NCBI GenBank assembly: GCA_947464275.1 | Contig: CANHVU010000002.1 | Span: 1 to 64,000 of the forward strand | Direction of reading: 5' to 3' | DNA from: Bacteroidota bacterium | GTDB taxonomy: Bacteria > Bacteroidota > Bacteroidia > UKL13-3 | DNA: 64,000 nt | Shown here: one piece after another, positions 16,325-25,035 of the stretch | Position numbering within the stretch: the first letter of the stretch is position 1 | How the letters are laid out: each line of letters starts with the position of its first letter | Position numbers and translations under genes: made by a program | The notes under the pieces: generated by a model | Database searches by the model: none | Told to the model about the DNA's origin: nothing | Seen by the model: the letters and a program-made list of their open reading frames with translations, nothing else

Positions 16325-16705
16325 ATGAACTTTCCAGAAAATTTAAAATACACCAAAGACCACGAGTGGGTGAGCGTAGAAGGTAATGTAGCAACAATTG
16401 GAATTACCGATTTTGCTCAAAAAGAATTAGGCGATATAGTTTATGTAGATATTCCAAGTAAAGGAAAAACTGTGGCTAAAGACGAAGTTTTTGGTACGGT
16501 AGAAGCTGTAAAAACTGTTTCTGATTTATTTATGCCTCTTTCTGGTGAAGTAATTGAGTTAAACGCTGATTTAGATGCAGCTCCTGAAAATGTAAATAAC
16601 GATGCATACGGTAGCGGTTGGATGATTAAAGTTAATTTTTCAAACGCAGCCGAAATTGATGAATTATTAGATGCAGCTGCTTACAAGCAATTGATTAATG
16701 CATAA
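16325..16705 (+). CDS. gcvH: Glycine cleavage system H protein
   Basis: This lipoyl carrier shuttles the aminomethyl intermediate between the P, T and L proteins of the glycine cleavage complex. The 126-residue length is typical. The start [15 protein letters not shown] is characteristic, and the lipoylated residue is Lys63 in [13 protein letters not shown]. The C-terminal [10 protein letters not shown] also fits. No other gcv gene is nearby, which is usual in this phylum. A strong terminator follows 19 bases after the stop. Confidence 0.98.
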   Translation: MNFPENLKYTKDHEWVSVEGNVATIGITDFAQKELGDIVYVDIPSKGKTVAKDEVFGTVEAVKTVSDLFMPLSGEVIELNADLDAAPENVNNDAYGSGWMIKVNFSNAAEIDELLDAAAYKQLINA

Positions 16706-16724
16706 TAATTTAAATAAAATTACG

Positions 16725-16769
16725 AATGCCTTATTTAACAATTGGTTAAATAAGGCATTTTTATTTGGT
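16725..16769 (+). terminator. Terminator after gcvH
   Basis: The 15-bp perfect arms AATGCCTTATTTAAC (16725-16739) and its complement (16745-16759) surround a 5-base loop, and the second arm runs into TTTTTATTT. It lies 19 bases after the gcvH stop, inside what would be the 5' part of the next gene if that gene began at 16698. Confidence 0.9.
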
Positions 16770-16790
16770 GCAAAGCAATATATTGTTCTA

Positions 16791-17783
16791 ATGGTATTGT
16801 TATTTGCTTTTCAATTTATTACTGCACAAAACCGAAACCACTTAGGTGATAACATAAGTGTTTCTTTCAATACACAATCGTTATCACGTTTAAAAAATAG
16901 TGATTCATTCATTAATGATAAGTATAATTTTAGGTTCAGCCAATTTTCTATTGGTTATAAACACGAGTTATACTCAAAAATAAACACCAAAAGCAATAAA
17001 TTAACGTTAAATCAAATAAGTGTTTTACCTTCCTTGCAAATAGGCACAGCTTCGTTTGGTGATAATAATTTAGACCGAACTTTAATTAACCTAAAGCTTT
17101 CGCTTTTAGGTATTTTTCATACCTCCGCTAAAAATACTTTTTTGATAACTGCTACCTCTTTTGCCAACGAAGATGAATATACCTTAGCTGATGCTACACT
17201 GCGTTATGCTGGAATATTTTTATATAACCGCAAGGTAAATAACAAATTTTCGTACCGAGTGGGTGCTACGTTTACCTACTTATTTGGTGAACCTTTACTT
17301 TTACCTGTTTTAGGATTTAGGTATCAAACTAGCAAAAAATCAATCCTCAACGTAAATTTGCCTTATAGCTTAAATTGGAAAAAACAAACCAAAATACCTC
17401 AATTGTTTTATGGATTTTCTTTAAAACCAAATGGAGGTATAAACCAATATCAAAACAAGTTAAGTGTTGATACTACTAACCAAACCTTAATGTTAAGGCG
17501 CAGAACTGCTATACTAACTGCTGATGTAAGATGGATAAATAAAAAAGGTTCATTGTTATTTCAATTTGGAATGAACCTAAATCCTAAGGTTCAATTTACA
17601 AAACAGAACGATAATGAGGTAGTAAATAATTTTAAGTTTAGTGGCGGTAATAGTCTATTTGCTAATATAACTTATGTATGGTTTTTAAGTAATGATAAAA
17701 GAAAATCATTTAAGACTAAAAGTACTGATCTGCAAAATATTACAGAAGACGAAGTTATTGATAACTCTTGGTTAGATTTTTAA
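16791..17783 (+). CDS. Predicted outer-membrane beta-barrel protein (DUF6268-like)
   Basis: The open frame extends back to an ATG at 16698, which overlaps gcvH. I place the start at the ATG at 16791, because a strong terminator hairpin lies between. From there the product is about 330 residues, beginning with a short hydrophobic signal (MVLLFAFQFITAQ) that lacks the usual lysines. A start slightly upstream at a non-ATG codon is therefore possible. The rest is barrel-like, with strands such as FRFSQFSIGYKHELYSK and LFANITYVWFLSN. The resemblance to DUF6268-type barrels is a weak impression. The function is unknown. Confidence 0.65.
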   Translation: MVLLFAFQFITAQNRNHLGDNISVSFNTQSLSRLKNSDSFINDKYNFRFSQFSIGYKHELYSKINTKSNKLTLNQISVLPSLQIGTASFGDNNLDRTLINLKLSLLGIFHTSAKNTFLITATSFANEDEYTLADATLRYAGIFLYNRKVNNKFSYRVGATFTYLFGEPLLLPVLGFRYQTSKKSILNVNLPYSLNWKKQTKIPQLFYGFSLKPNGGINQYQNKLSVDTTNQTLMLRRRTAILTADVRWINKKGSLLFQFGMNLNPKVQFTKQNDNEVVNNFKFSGGNSLFANITYVWFLSNDKRKSFKTKSTDLQNITEDEVIDNSWLDF

Positions 17784-17846
17784 AAAAATAATAACATCTA
17801 TTTTAGTAAAAACAATGCTATTATTGAGGCTAACTAAAACAACAGC

Positions 17847-18308
17847 ATGAACGATTGGTGGCAAATAATCAGTGTTACATTAGTATGTACCATTAAATTT
17901 ATTATTGGTTTAGGAATGGCATTGGCTTATAATTTTAATCCAATAACATTTTATCTTACCACTGTTTTGGGGGGAATGTTGGGCGTTTTTATTTACCTAT
18001 ACCTTTGGGATTTTATTTTAATTATAAAAAATAAAATAAGTAAACCTCCTGCTACAATTATTCATATTAAAATAAATAAAAATGTACGTAGAATGGTTCG
18101 TTTTTCAAGAACTTGGGGTATATATGGAATAGCATTGGTTACACCAACCATAATTTCAATGCCCGTTGGTACTTTAATTTGTAGGGCATTAGAAAAAAAT
18201 AAATGGCATATAAAATTGGTTATGTTTTTATCACTTAGTTTTTGGTCATTATTAATTATTGCTTTGCAAAATATTTTTAATATTGATGTTCAGTCTTGGT
18301 TTAAATAA
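17847..18308 (+). CDS. Small integral membrane protein, unknown
   Basis: The family is not recognised. The 153-residue product has about three to four hydrophobic segments: near residues 5-25, 32-58, 95-120 and 125-145. A basic loop, INKNVRRMVRFSRTWG, lies between the second and third. GIALVTPTIISMPVGTLIC resembles the re-entrant loop of small SNARE-associated (DedA-like) membrane proteins, but it is too short for a firm call. It lies seven bases ahead of a glycosyltransferase gene and is probably co-transcribed with it. Confidence 0.7.
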   Translation: MNDWWQIISVTLVCTIKFIIGLGMALAYNFNPITFYLTTVLGGMLGVFIYLYLWDFILIIKNKISKPPATIIHIKINKNVRRMVRFSRTWGIYGIALVTPTIISMPVGTLICRALEKNKWHIKLVMFLSLSFWSLLIIALQNIFNIDVQSWFK

Positions 18309-18315
18309 TTATTAA

Positions 18316-19305
18316 ATGAAAATACTTTATGCAATTCAGGGTACAGGAAATGGCCATATAAGTAGAGCCAGAGAAATAATTCCTTATTTAAAGCAATATG
18401 GTGAATTGGATATACTTATTAGTGGTACTCAAGCCGATGTTCAATTGCCATACCCAATTAAGTATAAATTTAAGGGTGTAGGATTTGTTTTTGGAATAGA
18501 TGGTGGAATTGATATGAAAAGTAGTTTTAAAGAACTACATCCTCTTACATTTATTAAAGATATCTATGAAATACCAGTAAAGGAATATGATCTTGTAATT
18601 AATGATTATGAGCCTGTAACTGCTTGGGCTTGTAAAATTCATCAAATAAATTGCATAGCAATTAGCCACCAAGCTGCATTTTTAAGTAAGCATACACCCC
18701 GTATAAAAAAGAAGGATAAATTTGCTGAAAATGTACTCAAAAATTATGCGCCATGTACAGATAAAATAGCTTTTCATTTTGATACTTATGATAGTTTTAT
18801 TCATACTCCAGTAATTAGAAGCGAGGTGAGGCAAATGGAAGTTAGCAATAAAGAACATATATCAGTATACCTGCCAGCCTATGCCGATGAGCTTTTATTG
18901 AAACATTTTAATAAAATTAATGATGTCCAATTTGAAGTATTTAGTAAACATTCAAAAAAGCCTTATAAACAAAAAAATTGCCTAATAAAACCTGTTTTAA
19001 ATATAGATTTTATCAATAGTCTTGCTAATAGCAACGGTTTAATTACCAATGGGGGTTTCGAAAGTCCTGCAGAGGCAAGTTTTTTAGGGAAAAAAGTTAT
19101 GTGTATTCCTATGTCTAATCAATATGAGCAAAAATGTAATGCAAAAGCATTTAAATTGTTGGGAGGTACTAGGGTAAAAAAGGTAGAAAGCGATTTCTAT
19201 TTAAAAATAAACGAGTGGTTAGAATTTGGCAAGCCAATTAAAGTAAACTACAAGGATGAAACTGCTGAAATTATTGCTAAAATGATGAATAAATATAGTA
19301 AATAA
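18316..19305 (+). CDS. Glycosyltransferase, GT-B fold (Glyco_trans_1_3 type)
   Basis: The 329-residue product resembles Bacteroidota GT-B glycosyltransferases related to MurG and MGT. Seen: the N-terminal MKILYAIQGTGNGHISRARE with a glycine-rich loop and HISR motif, and the donor-binding end TNGGFESPAEASFLGKKVMC followed by IPMSNQYEQKCNA. These are the two usual signatures of the group: the first binds the acceptor side, the second the nucleotide sugar. The acceptor is not known; a membrane lipid or surface glycan is likely. It ends six bases before the convergent flippase gene with no terminator visible between. Confidence 0.85.
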   Translation: MKILYAIQGTGNGHISRAREIIPYLKQYGELDILISGTQADVQLPYPIKYKFKGVGFVFGIDGGIDMKSSFKELHPLTFIKDIYEIPVKEYDLVINDYEPVTAWACKIHQINCIAISHQAAFLSKHTPRIKKKDKFAENVLKNYAPCTDKIAFHFDTYDSFIHTPVIRSEVRQMEVSNKEHISVYLPAYADELLLKHFNKINDVQFEVFSKHSKKPYKQKNCLIKPVLNIDFINSLANSNGLITNGGFESPAEASFLGKKVMCIPMSNQYEQKCNAKAFKLLGGTRVKKVESDFYLKINEWLEFGKPIKVNYKDETAEIIAKMMNKYSK

Positions 19306-19310
19306 ATAAT

Positions 19311-20621
19311 CTATTTACTTGCTTTCATTTCTTTCCAATATTTCACTATATCTAGCAAGTGTTTTGGATTTAAGGAAGAGAAGAACAAAGTAGCTGACTC
19401 TTTTGGTTTGTATACAAACATAATAGCAAAAATGCTGCACAAATAAGCTAACACCACACTATATGCTGCACCTTTAATGCCATATTTTGGAATCATATAC
19501 ATTTCTAAAGCTAAAATAATTACTAAAACAAAAACTTGGTAAACAGTAATTAACCGCTGTTTATTTAATGCTAAAAGCCACGAACCCCATGCTGTTCCAA
19601 AAAATACAGGAATGGTTATCCATATATGTATTTTAAAAATTTCGGGCGCAAGCGGAAAGCCATCTTTGTATAAAAATCCAATTACAATATCTCCAAGTAA
19701 ATAACCACCAATTGAAATAAAAATAGCACTCCAAATCATTAATGAATAAATTTGGGTTAAGCGTTTTAACTGTAAAGGTTTATTGTGTCTATTATTAATA
19801 ATTCCAGGAAATAACGCTGTGGAAAGTGCTACAGGAATAAAAAATGATGCTTCACTTATACGTGTTGCTGCAGAATATTGACCTACCATTCCCATATCGT
19901 GTAAATAACGTGCAATTAATATTTTGTCTGCTTGCTGGTAAATCATTTGCATAAATGCAGAAATAATAATTGGCCATGAATGCGATAATAAACGTTTGGA
20001 TTCAGTAAAAGTAAATTTCCATTTACTTATTTCTTGTTGGTTTATTTTATAAAAATAAATTTGGTTAATGGCTGTTATTAATGCTTCAAACATGACCATA
20101 CTTGCAAACCAGGTTAATGGAGCTTCTAAATAAATCAATACTAGTTTTACTATGGCCGAAAGCACCAAAGTTATAATTTGAATAATTGCAGTAAACTTGC
20201 CTTTTACCTCCGACTGAAAGTAAAAATCAATAACACTAAACGACTGGAAAACAACAGCTATAGAAACTAAAAAAACAATCCAAGTACTGTCACTTGGGTC
20301 GCGCATGGAAGAATAGTATGTTGCTGCTAACACTACAAATAACGAACCTATAAAACGCATCCAAAAGGTGGTCCCAAGTATTTCGTATTTTTTGTCTTTT
20401 TCGGTTATAAGTTCTCTAACTACAATGCCATCTAACCCTAAGGTAGAAAATACAGTAAAAATACTTAAAACGCTTAACGCATAGCTAATGATTCCAAATT
20501 GTTCTTTTCCTAAAAAGCGGGCTACCAATACGCCTACTAAAATTCCTGAAATAATGCGCGAAGCCTTTTCAGCTAGCATCCAAATGCTATTGTTAATGTA
20601 ATTGTTATTTTTCTTTGTCAA
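19311..20621 (-). CDS. Flippase of the Wzx/polysaccharide biosynthesis (MOP) family
   Basis: The 436-residue product has about twelve membrane helices and belongs to the MOP exporter superfamily, members of which flip lipid-linked oligosaccharides across the inner membrane. Seen: NNSIWMLAEKASRIISGILV with LVARFLGKEQFGIISYALSV at the N-terminus, the region family-typical for Wzx-like proteins. The start is a TTG at 20621; the first ATG would begin at residue 15 and cut into the conserved N-terminus, so TTG is preferred. It follows a sugar nucleotidyltransferase gene by 53 bases on the same strand, supporting a glycan-export role. The exact cargo is unknown. Confidence 0.87.
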   Translation of the reverse strand: MTKKNNNYINNSIWMLAEKASRIISGILVGVLVARFLGKEQFGIISYALSVLSIFTVFSTLGLDGIVVRELITEKDKKYEILGTTFWMRFIGSLFVVLAATYYSSMRDPSDSTWIVFLVSIAVVFQSFSVIDFYFQSEVKGKFTAIIQIITLVLSAIVKLVLIYLEAPLTWFASMVMFEALITAINQIYFYKINQQEISKWKFTFTESKRLLSHSWPIIISAFMQMIYQQADKILIARYLHDMGMVGQYSAATRISEASFFIPVALSTALFPGIINNRHNKPLQLKRLTQIYSLMIWSAIFISIGGYLLGDIVIGFLYKDGFPLAPEIFKIHIWITIPVFFGTAWGSWLLALNKQRLITVYQVFVLVIILALEMYMIPKYGIKGAAYSVVLAYLCSIFAIMFVYKPKESATLFFSSLNPKHLLDIVKYWKEMKASK

Positions 20622-20674
20622 TTTTTTTCGAGTGTTTTTACTCCTTTTGCAATTATTAAGCCATAAATCAAGTA

Positions 20675-21670
20675 CTACCCAAAATTTATTTCTGTGCTAT
20701 CGCCAATATTTAAACTTTGCTTGTTTCCGCATAGGGTAGCATCATTTCCAATCAACGATTTTTCTAAAATAGCATATTCTATTTGAGCATAAGGTCCAAT
20801 AATACTATCCTTAATGATGCCGTAATTTAATATTGCATTTTCACCAACCGATACATTTGGTCCAATAATACAATTCGAAATTTTACAATCATCGCCAATA
20901 TATACTGGTGGAATAATAATGGTATTTTCATACTTATATTTACTAGTATCGTAATTTAAACGCTTTAATAGGGTAGAGTTGGTTTCTAATAAAATATCTT
21001 TTTTACCGCAGTCAAACCAATTGGCTACATCAAAACTTTTAAACTTCATGCCGTTATTAATCATGTTCATCATGGCATCGGTTAAAGTATATTCGTTATG
21101 AGTGGTTTTCTTTTGACTGATATTAGTATCTAATGCCTCCAGTAAAGCGTGGCTATCTTTAATTTTATAAATACCAACCAAAGCCAAATTCGATTTTGGA
21201 ATGGCAGGTTTCTCCACCATTTTGGTAATATAACCTTCATTATTAACCTCTGCCACTCCAAATTGGCGAGGGTCTTCCACTTTTTTAATGCCCAGCATGT
21301 TATGAGGCTCAGCAATAACTTTTTTTAAGTCTACATCGGCTATGGTATCTCCAAAAACAATCAATATTTCACTGTTGTCTTTTAAAATATTTTCTTTGGC
21401 TAGCCAAATAGCATGACCAACACCTTTACCTGTAGTTTGGATTATAAAATTGGTAGTTATTTTAGGATAATTTTTTTGGATATATTCTTCAATTTTATCA
21501 CCTAAATAACCAATAATAAAAACAAAATCGGTTATACCAGCATCAATTAAATTATCTACAATATGCGCCAAAATTGGTTTACCTGCAATTGGAATTAACG
21601 CCTTTGGCTGTGTATGTGTATGTGGCCTCAATCGAGTGCCAATTCCTGCAACAGGAATAATTGCTTTCAT
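20675..21670 (-). CDS. Sugar-phosphate nucleotidyltransferase with left-handed beta-helix tail
   Basis: The 331-residue enzyme makes a nucleotide sugar from a sugar 1-phosphate and NTP. The N-terminal domain has the signature AGIGTRLRPHTHTQPKALIP with the catalytic Arg/Lys, and VFGDTIADVDL carries the metal-binding Asp. WFDCGKKDILLETN is also family-typical. The last 80 residues are hexapeptide-like repeats (ISNCIIGPNVSVGENAILNY). The combination resembles the glucose-1-phosphate thymidylyl- or uridylyltransferase group; the base and sugar cannot be assigned. It lies 18 bases after the DUF4286 gene and ahead of the flippase gene in one minus-strand run. Confidence 0.9.
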   Translation of the reverse strand: MKAIIPVAGIGTRLRPHTHTQPKALIPIAGKPILAHIVDNLIDAGITDFVFIIGYLGDKIEEYIQKNYPKITTNFIIQTTGKGVGHAIWLAKENILKDNSEILIVFGDTIADVDLKKVIAEPHNMLGIKKVEDPRQFGVAEVNNEGYITKMVEKPAIPKSNLALVGIYKIKDSHALLEALDTNISQKKTTHNEYTLTDAMMNMINNGMKFKSFDVANWFDCGKKDILLETNSTLLKRLNYDTSKYKYENTIIIPPVYIGDDCKISNCIIGPNVSVGENAILNYGIIKDSIIGPYAQIEYAILEKSLIGNDATLCGNKQSLNIGDSTEINFG

Positions 21671-21688
21671 AAAATAGTTTTGTTTTAA

Positions 21689-21994
21689 TTATACCTCTTG
21701 AAGTAATGTTCTGAATGCATGGAATTTTTCACCAAATAAATCGCGCCCGTCTTTTTGTAATTTTGGTGCAAACTCAGCTTGATAACGCTCGTAATGTTCC
21801 ATGCTTGGCGCAAAGTATTGAATGGCGTATGTTTCACCCAATTCATCTTCTTGTTTACTGAGTAATTTTAAAAATTTATAACTGGTAAACATGCCTGTGT
21901 CCATTACATCGTGTAAATGTTTTTCTTTCATCCATTTTACCCATTCATCGTGAATGTCGTGGTCTAAATTAATGGTTACGTTATATACTATCAT
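21689..21994 (-). CDS. DUF4286 family protein
   Basis: The 101-residue product matches DUF4286: it starts MIVYNVTINLDHDIHDEWVK, with a central YAIQYFAPSMEHYERYQ and a terminal FGEKFHAFRTLLQEV. The pattern of alternating strands and helices suggests a ferredoxin-like alpha/beta barrel, as in dimeric monooxygenase-like folds, but no activity is established. It lies 12 bases downstream of the TPR gene and 18 bases upstream of the nucleotidyltransferase gene. A TPR-DUF4286 pair is common in this phylum. Confidence 0.88.
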   Translation of the reverse strand: MIVYNVTINLDHDIHDEWVKWMKEKHLHDVMDTGMFTSYKFLKLLSKQEDELGETYAIQYFAPSMEHYERYQAEFAPKLQKDGRDLFGEKFHAFRTLLQEV

Positions 21995-22006
21995 TTTTTT
22001 GTTCTA

Positions 22007-23824
22007 TTAGTTTAAAATATCGCCTCTTAACTGACGATAGCGTTTGCGTACTTCGTTTATAAATATGCTGCTGCCGAAAGTTTCAATAAACTTTTCGTAT
22101 TGTTTTTTTGCTTCAGCGGGGTTGTTTAAATTTTTATCGTAAATGAGTGCAAGGTTAAGTAATGCGTTATCTCCTAAAATATCTGAGCCGTATTCATTGA
22201 TTACAATTTGGTATTGCTTAATGGCTTCCTCATATTTTTTTTGCTTAGCATAAATTTGTCCTTTTTTAAATGCAATATCATCGGTTAAAGCATGTTTTGG
22301 AAACAATAAAATAATCGAATCTAAAGTTTGAAAAGCTTCACTGAATTTATTTTGCTGATAACTTAAATCTGCTCTAGCAAATAGTTTTAAGGCATCTTCG
22401 TTTGAGTCAACAGTATTGTCTTGAATCAATAATGAAAGTTCCAATGCATTGTTTGCAATTAATTGGGTGGTGGCTGTTTTTAAAATATCTAACTGTGCTT
22501 TGGCCCATTCAAATTCGCCTAAATAAAAACTCAATTTGGCATTTCTCAGTTTTGCTTCTTGCCCAAGTGGATGCTCTAAAAAGTCTTTATCTACTTGCCC
22601 GTAAAGCAACATGGCGTCCCACTGTTGGCCTTTTATTACATATAAATCGCCAAGTTCAAGTTTACATTCTGCAGTAAAATAAGTTTCTAATCCTGGTAAG
22701 GTTAATATCTCGTTGAGGCAGTTGATGGCTTTGTCTATATCATTTAAATAAAATGCATAAAGCTTTGCTAAATCGCGCATACTAGGCGCTGTGTAATAGG
22801 TTTTTCCATTTTCGGCTAAAAAAGCCAAATAGGTTTTTTCTAAGTTCTGTAAATCCAATAAACTTAAATTGGCATTGCTTAAGAGTTTTTTATTGCTTGC
22901 TTCTAAAACCCCCAATTTTGCAGCTAAATAGTAAGCTTTATTATTGCCTAAAAGTACTACTTCGTTAAATAGTTTAATGGCTGCGTCATATTTTTCATTG
23001 CTTATGGCCAAATAGCCTAAGTCCATCATTTTTCGGCCTTCTTCCTTTAGCCTTTTGTCCATGGCTTTGGCTTGTATCAGTGCATTGTCAAAATCTTTGC
23101 GTTGCACATAAAACCAAATTAACATTTCATAAAATGCATCAGTTTGGGTATTGGCTTTTATTTTTTTTATGAGTGCATTTTTAAGTAATTCAAAGTCAGT
23201 TGGTAGTTGAATATTATTCTGCAATAATCCTTGAATTTCTTCACTGTTTACAGGGTTTTGTTCTACACTGCTTAAGTATTCATCAATCATTAACTGCATT
23301 TGTTTGGTTTTAGCATAAAGCGCAGCTAGTTCATTATTAAACACAGCATTGTAACCAAGTAATTTACGGCCATTGGTATATGTTTTTATGGCATAATCAA
23401 TTTCATTTCGTTTTTCAAAAGCATTCGCTGTTTCTTGAATTTTATCTTGATTGGGGATTAGTTTCTTTATAACTTCATCAAATTGTTTAGTGGCCTTTTC
23501 GGGCTTGTTATTCAGGGTATTTATGAAGCCAATATCTACCGAAAAGTAAGGAGAATTGGTTTTACGAAACATTTTTTTGCAAAGTGATTCCGCATCATCC
23601 AAACGTTTTAATTTGATGAGCGATTGTAATAAATTATCGTAAAAATAAAATGAGTTGATGTTTTTAATCAGCAGTTTTTCGTATAAATCAGCAGCTTTAT
23701 CGTATTCAGCATTGGAAAAAAATTGCGCAGCCAATTGCTCATCTTTATTTTGTGCATTGGCAATATTGCCAAAGGCTAACAATAATACCAACAGTATGGC
23801 TGAATAACGTACTTTCATTTTCAT
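22007..23824 (-). CDS. Exported tetratricopeptide-repeat protein
   Basis: The 605-residue product has a signal peptide (hydrophobic stretch ending GNIANAQ) and then helical TPR repeats throughout. The first is AAQFFSNAEYDKAADLYEKL at about residue 32; the last clear ones are KKYEEAIKQYQIVINEYG and NPAEAKKQYEKFIETFGSSI near the C-terminus. It probably acts in the periplasm as a protein-interaction scaffold, with its partner unknown. A second possible start lies two codons in (MKVRYS). It follows ruvC by about 115 bases and heads the group TPR, DUF4286, nucleotidyltransferase and flippase. Confidence 0.88.
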   Translation of the reverse strand: MKMKVRYSAILLVLLLAFGNIANAQNKDEQLAAQFFSNAEYDKAADLYEKLLIKNINSFYFYDNLLQSLIKLKRLDDAESLCKKMFRKTNSPYFSVDIGFINTLNNKPEKATKQFDEVIKKLIPNQDKIQETANAFEKRNEIDYAIKTYTNGRKLLGYNAVFNNELAALYAKTKQMQLMIDEYLSSVEQNPVNSEEIQGLLQNNIQLPTDFELLKNALIKKIKANTQTDAFYEMLIWFYVQRKDFDNALIQAKAMDKRLKEEGRKMMDLGYLAISNEKYDAAIKLFNEVVLLGNNKAYYLAAKLGVLEASNKKLLSNANLSLLDLQNLEKTYLAFLAENGKTYYTAPSMRDLAKLYAFYLNDIDKAINCLNEILTLPGLETYFTAECKLELGDLYVIKGQQWDAMLLYGQVDKDFLEHPLGQEAKLRNAKLSFYLGEFEWAKAQLDILKTATTQLIANNALELSLLIQDNTVDSNEDALKLFARADLSYQQNKFSEAFQTLDSIILLFPKHALTDDIAFKKGQIYAKQKKYEEAIKQYQIVINEYGSDILGDNALLNLALIYDKNLNNPAEAKKQYEKFIETFGSSIFINEVRKRYRQLRGDILN

Positions 23825-23938
23825 AGCAAATATATCAAACTAACAATGGTTTTCAATATTTATTATAACTGGTTTTTTAAGTTTAGGTTATGTTTCGTTT
23901 AAGAATTTTATAAAGCAACAAATAGTTTTATAAACGGT

Positions 23939-24541
23939 TTATTTCTTGATTTTATTAGGATTATTTGTTACAAATGCATCCCAACTGGTAGCCTTTTTTT
24001 TAGCAGGAATTTTTGCTTTGGTTTTAGCTGTTTCAATACCTAAGTTTTTTTGCATAAAATGGCAATAGGCAGCTGCCAATCCATCGGTTGCATCTAAAAA
24101 CTTGGAGTCGTATTTAAATTTTAAAATATGTTCCAACATACCAGCTACTTGTTCTTTGGTAGCGTTTCCATTTCCGGTAATTGATTGTTTAATTTTTTTG
24201 GGAGAATACTCATTTACAGCTAACTCGCGACTCATAGCGCCTGCAATAGCCACTCCTTGCGCTCTTCCTAGTTTCAACATGGATTGTACATTTTTACCAA
24301 AAAAGGGAGCTTCAATAGCCATTTCATCGGGTTTAAATTCATCAATTAAACCAACTGTTCGTTCAAAAATTTTCTTCAATTTCATGGCATAATCATCATA
24401 TTTTTCTAAATGAAGTACGCCTAATGTTATTAAACTAACTTGTTTTTTATTGATACCAATAATGCCATAACCCATTACAATGGTTCCAGGGTCAATGCCA
24501 AGAATTATTCTATCAAATTCATTTATGTTTTCGTTTTCCAT
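23939..24541 (-). CDS. ruvC: Holliday junction resolvase RuvC
   Basis: RuvC cuts Holliday junctions with RuvAB during homologous recombination. Seen: the RNase H-like fold start RIILGIDPGTIVMGYGII with catalytic Asp17, the second acidic motif in AIEAPFFGKNVQSMLKLGRA, the basic segment EYSPKKIKQSITGNGNATKE, and the final acidic motif in DATDGLAAAYCH. The 200-residue length exceeds the common 160-180 because of a lysine-rich tail after the catalytic core (about residues 170-200). Its ATG overlaps the stop of the upstream membrane-protein gene (TAATG), so the two are translationally coupled. Confidence 0.97.
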   Translation of the reverse strand: MENENINEFDRIILGIDPGTIVMGYGIIGINKKQVSLITLGVLHLEKYDDYAMKLKKIFERTVGLIDEFKPDEMAIEAPFFGKNVQSMLKLGRAQGVAIAGAMSRELAVNEYSPKKIKQSITGNGNATKEQVAGMLEHILKFKYDSKFLDATDGLAAAYCHFMQKNLGIETAKTKAKIPAKKKATSWDAFVTNNPNKIKK

Positions 24542-24942
24542 TAAAAATTTTGATTCTCAAACAATACATAAGAGAAAATTACAATAGTTCCTAATACGCG
24601 CAGTATTGATACAAAAATATAATTATTGGTAAAGCTAATAGGTAAGTTGTTCTTTACCATTTTATTATAATTTATATTCATTGGAATAACAGTTGCTAGT
24701 ACATTTATTAAAACTAGCGTTAAAATAGCAAGTCTAAAATTCAATAAATCGAAAAATGTAATGATTAAAAACAAAATTATTGCAGCAATTCCTACATATA
24801 AATTGATGTTACTTCGCTTATTGAACAATTGAGCCAATATTGCTTTATGCTCATCAGTTAATTGTGCAATGTACTTTTGTTGCCAAATTCGGCTTCCAAA
24901 CATAATGGCAACACCTAGTAGTAAATAAAATATAAAACCCAT
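24541..24942 (-). CDS. Small membrane protein, unknown
   Basis: The family is not recognised. The 133-residue product has four predicted membrane helices: at residues 1-15, about 50-70, 72-90 and 108-128. A soluble stretch with QKYIAQLTDEHKAILAQLFN lies near residue 25. It overlaps the ruvC start by one base and so probably begins the ruvC transcript. The divergent gap to the next plus-strand gene is 93 bases. Confidence 0.75.
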   Translation of the reverse strand: MGFIFYLLLGVAIMFGSRIWQQKYIAQLTDEHKAILAQLFNKRSNINLYVGIAAIILFLIITFFDLLNFRLAILTLVLINVLATVIPMNINYNKMVKNNLPISFTNNYIFVSILRVLGTIVIFSYVLFENQNF

Positions 24943-25035
24943 TTCTTGTTTTAAAATCTCAAATATATTTTAAAAACAAATGCAATCAAATAAAATTATA
25001 TAAATTGCCTGCCTTAAAGGCAAATAAATATTGGC

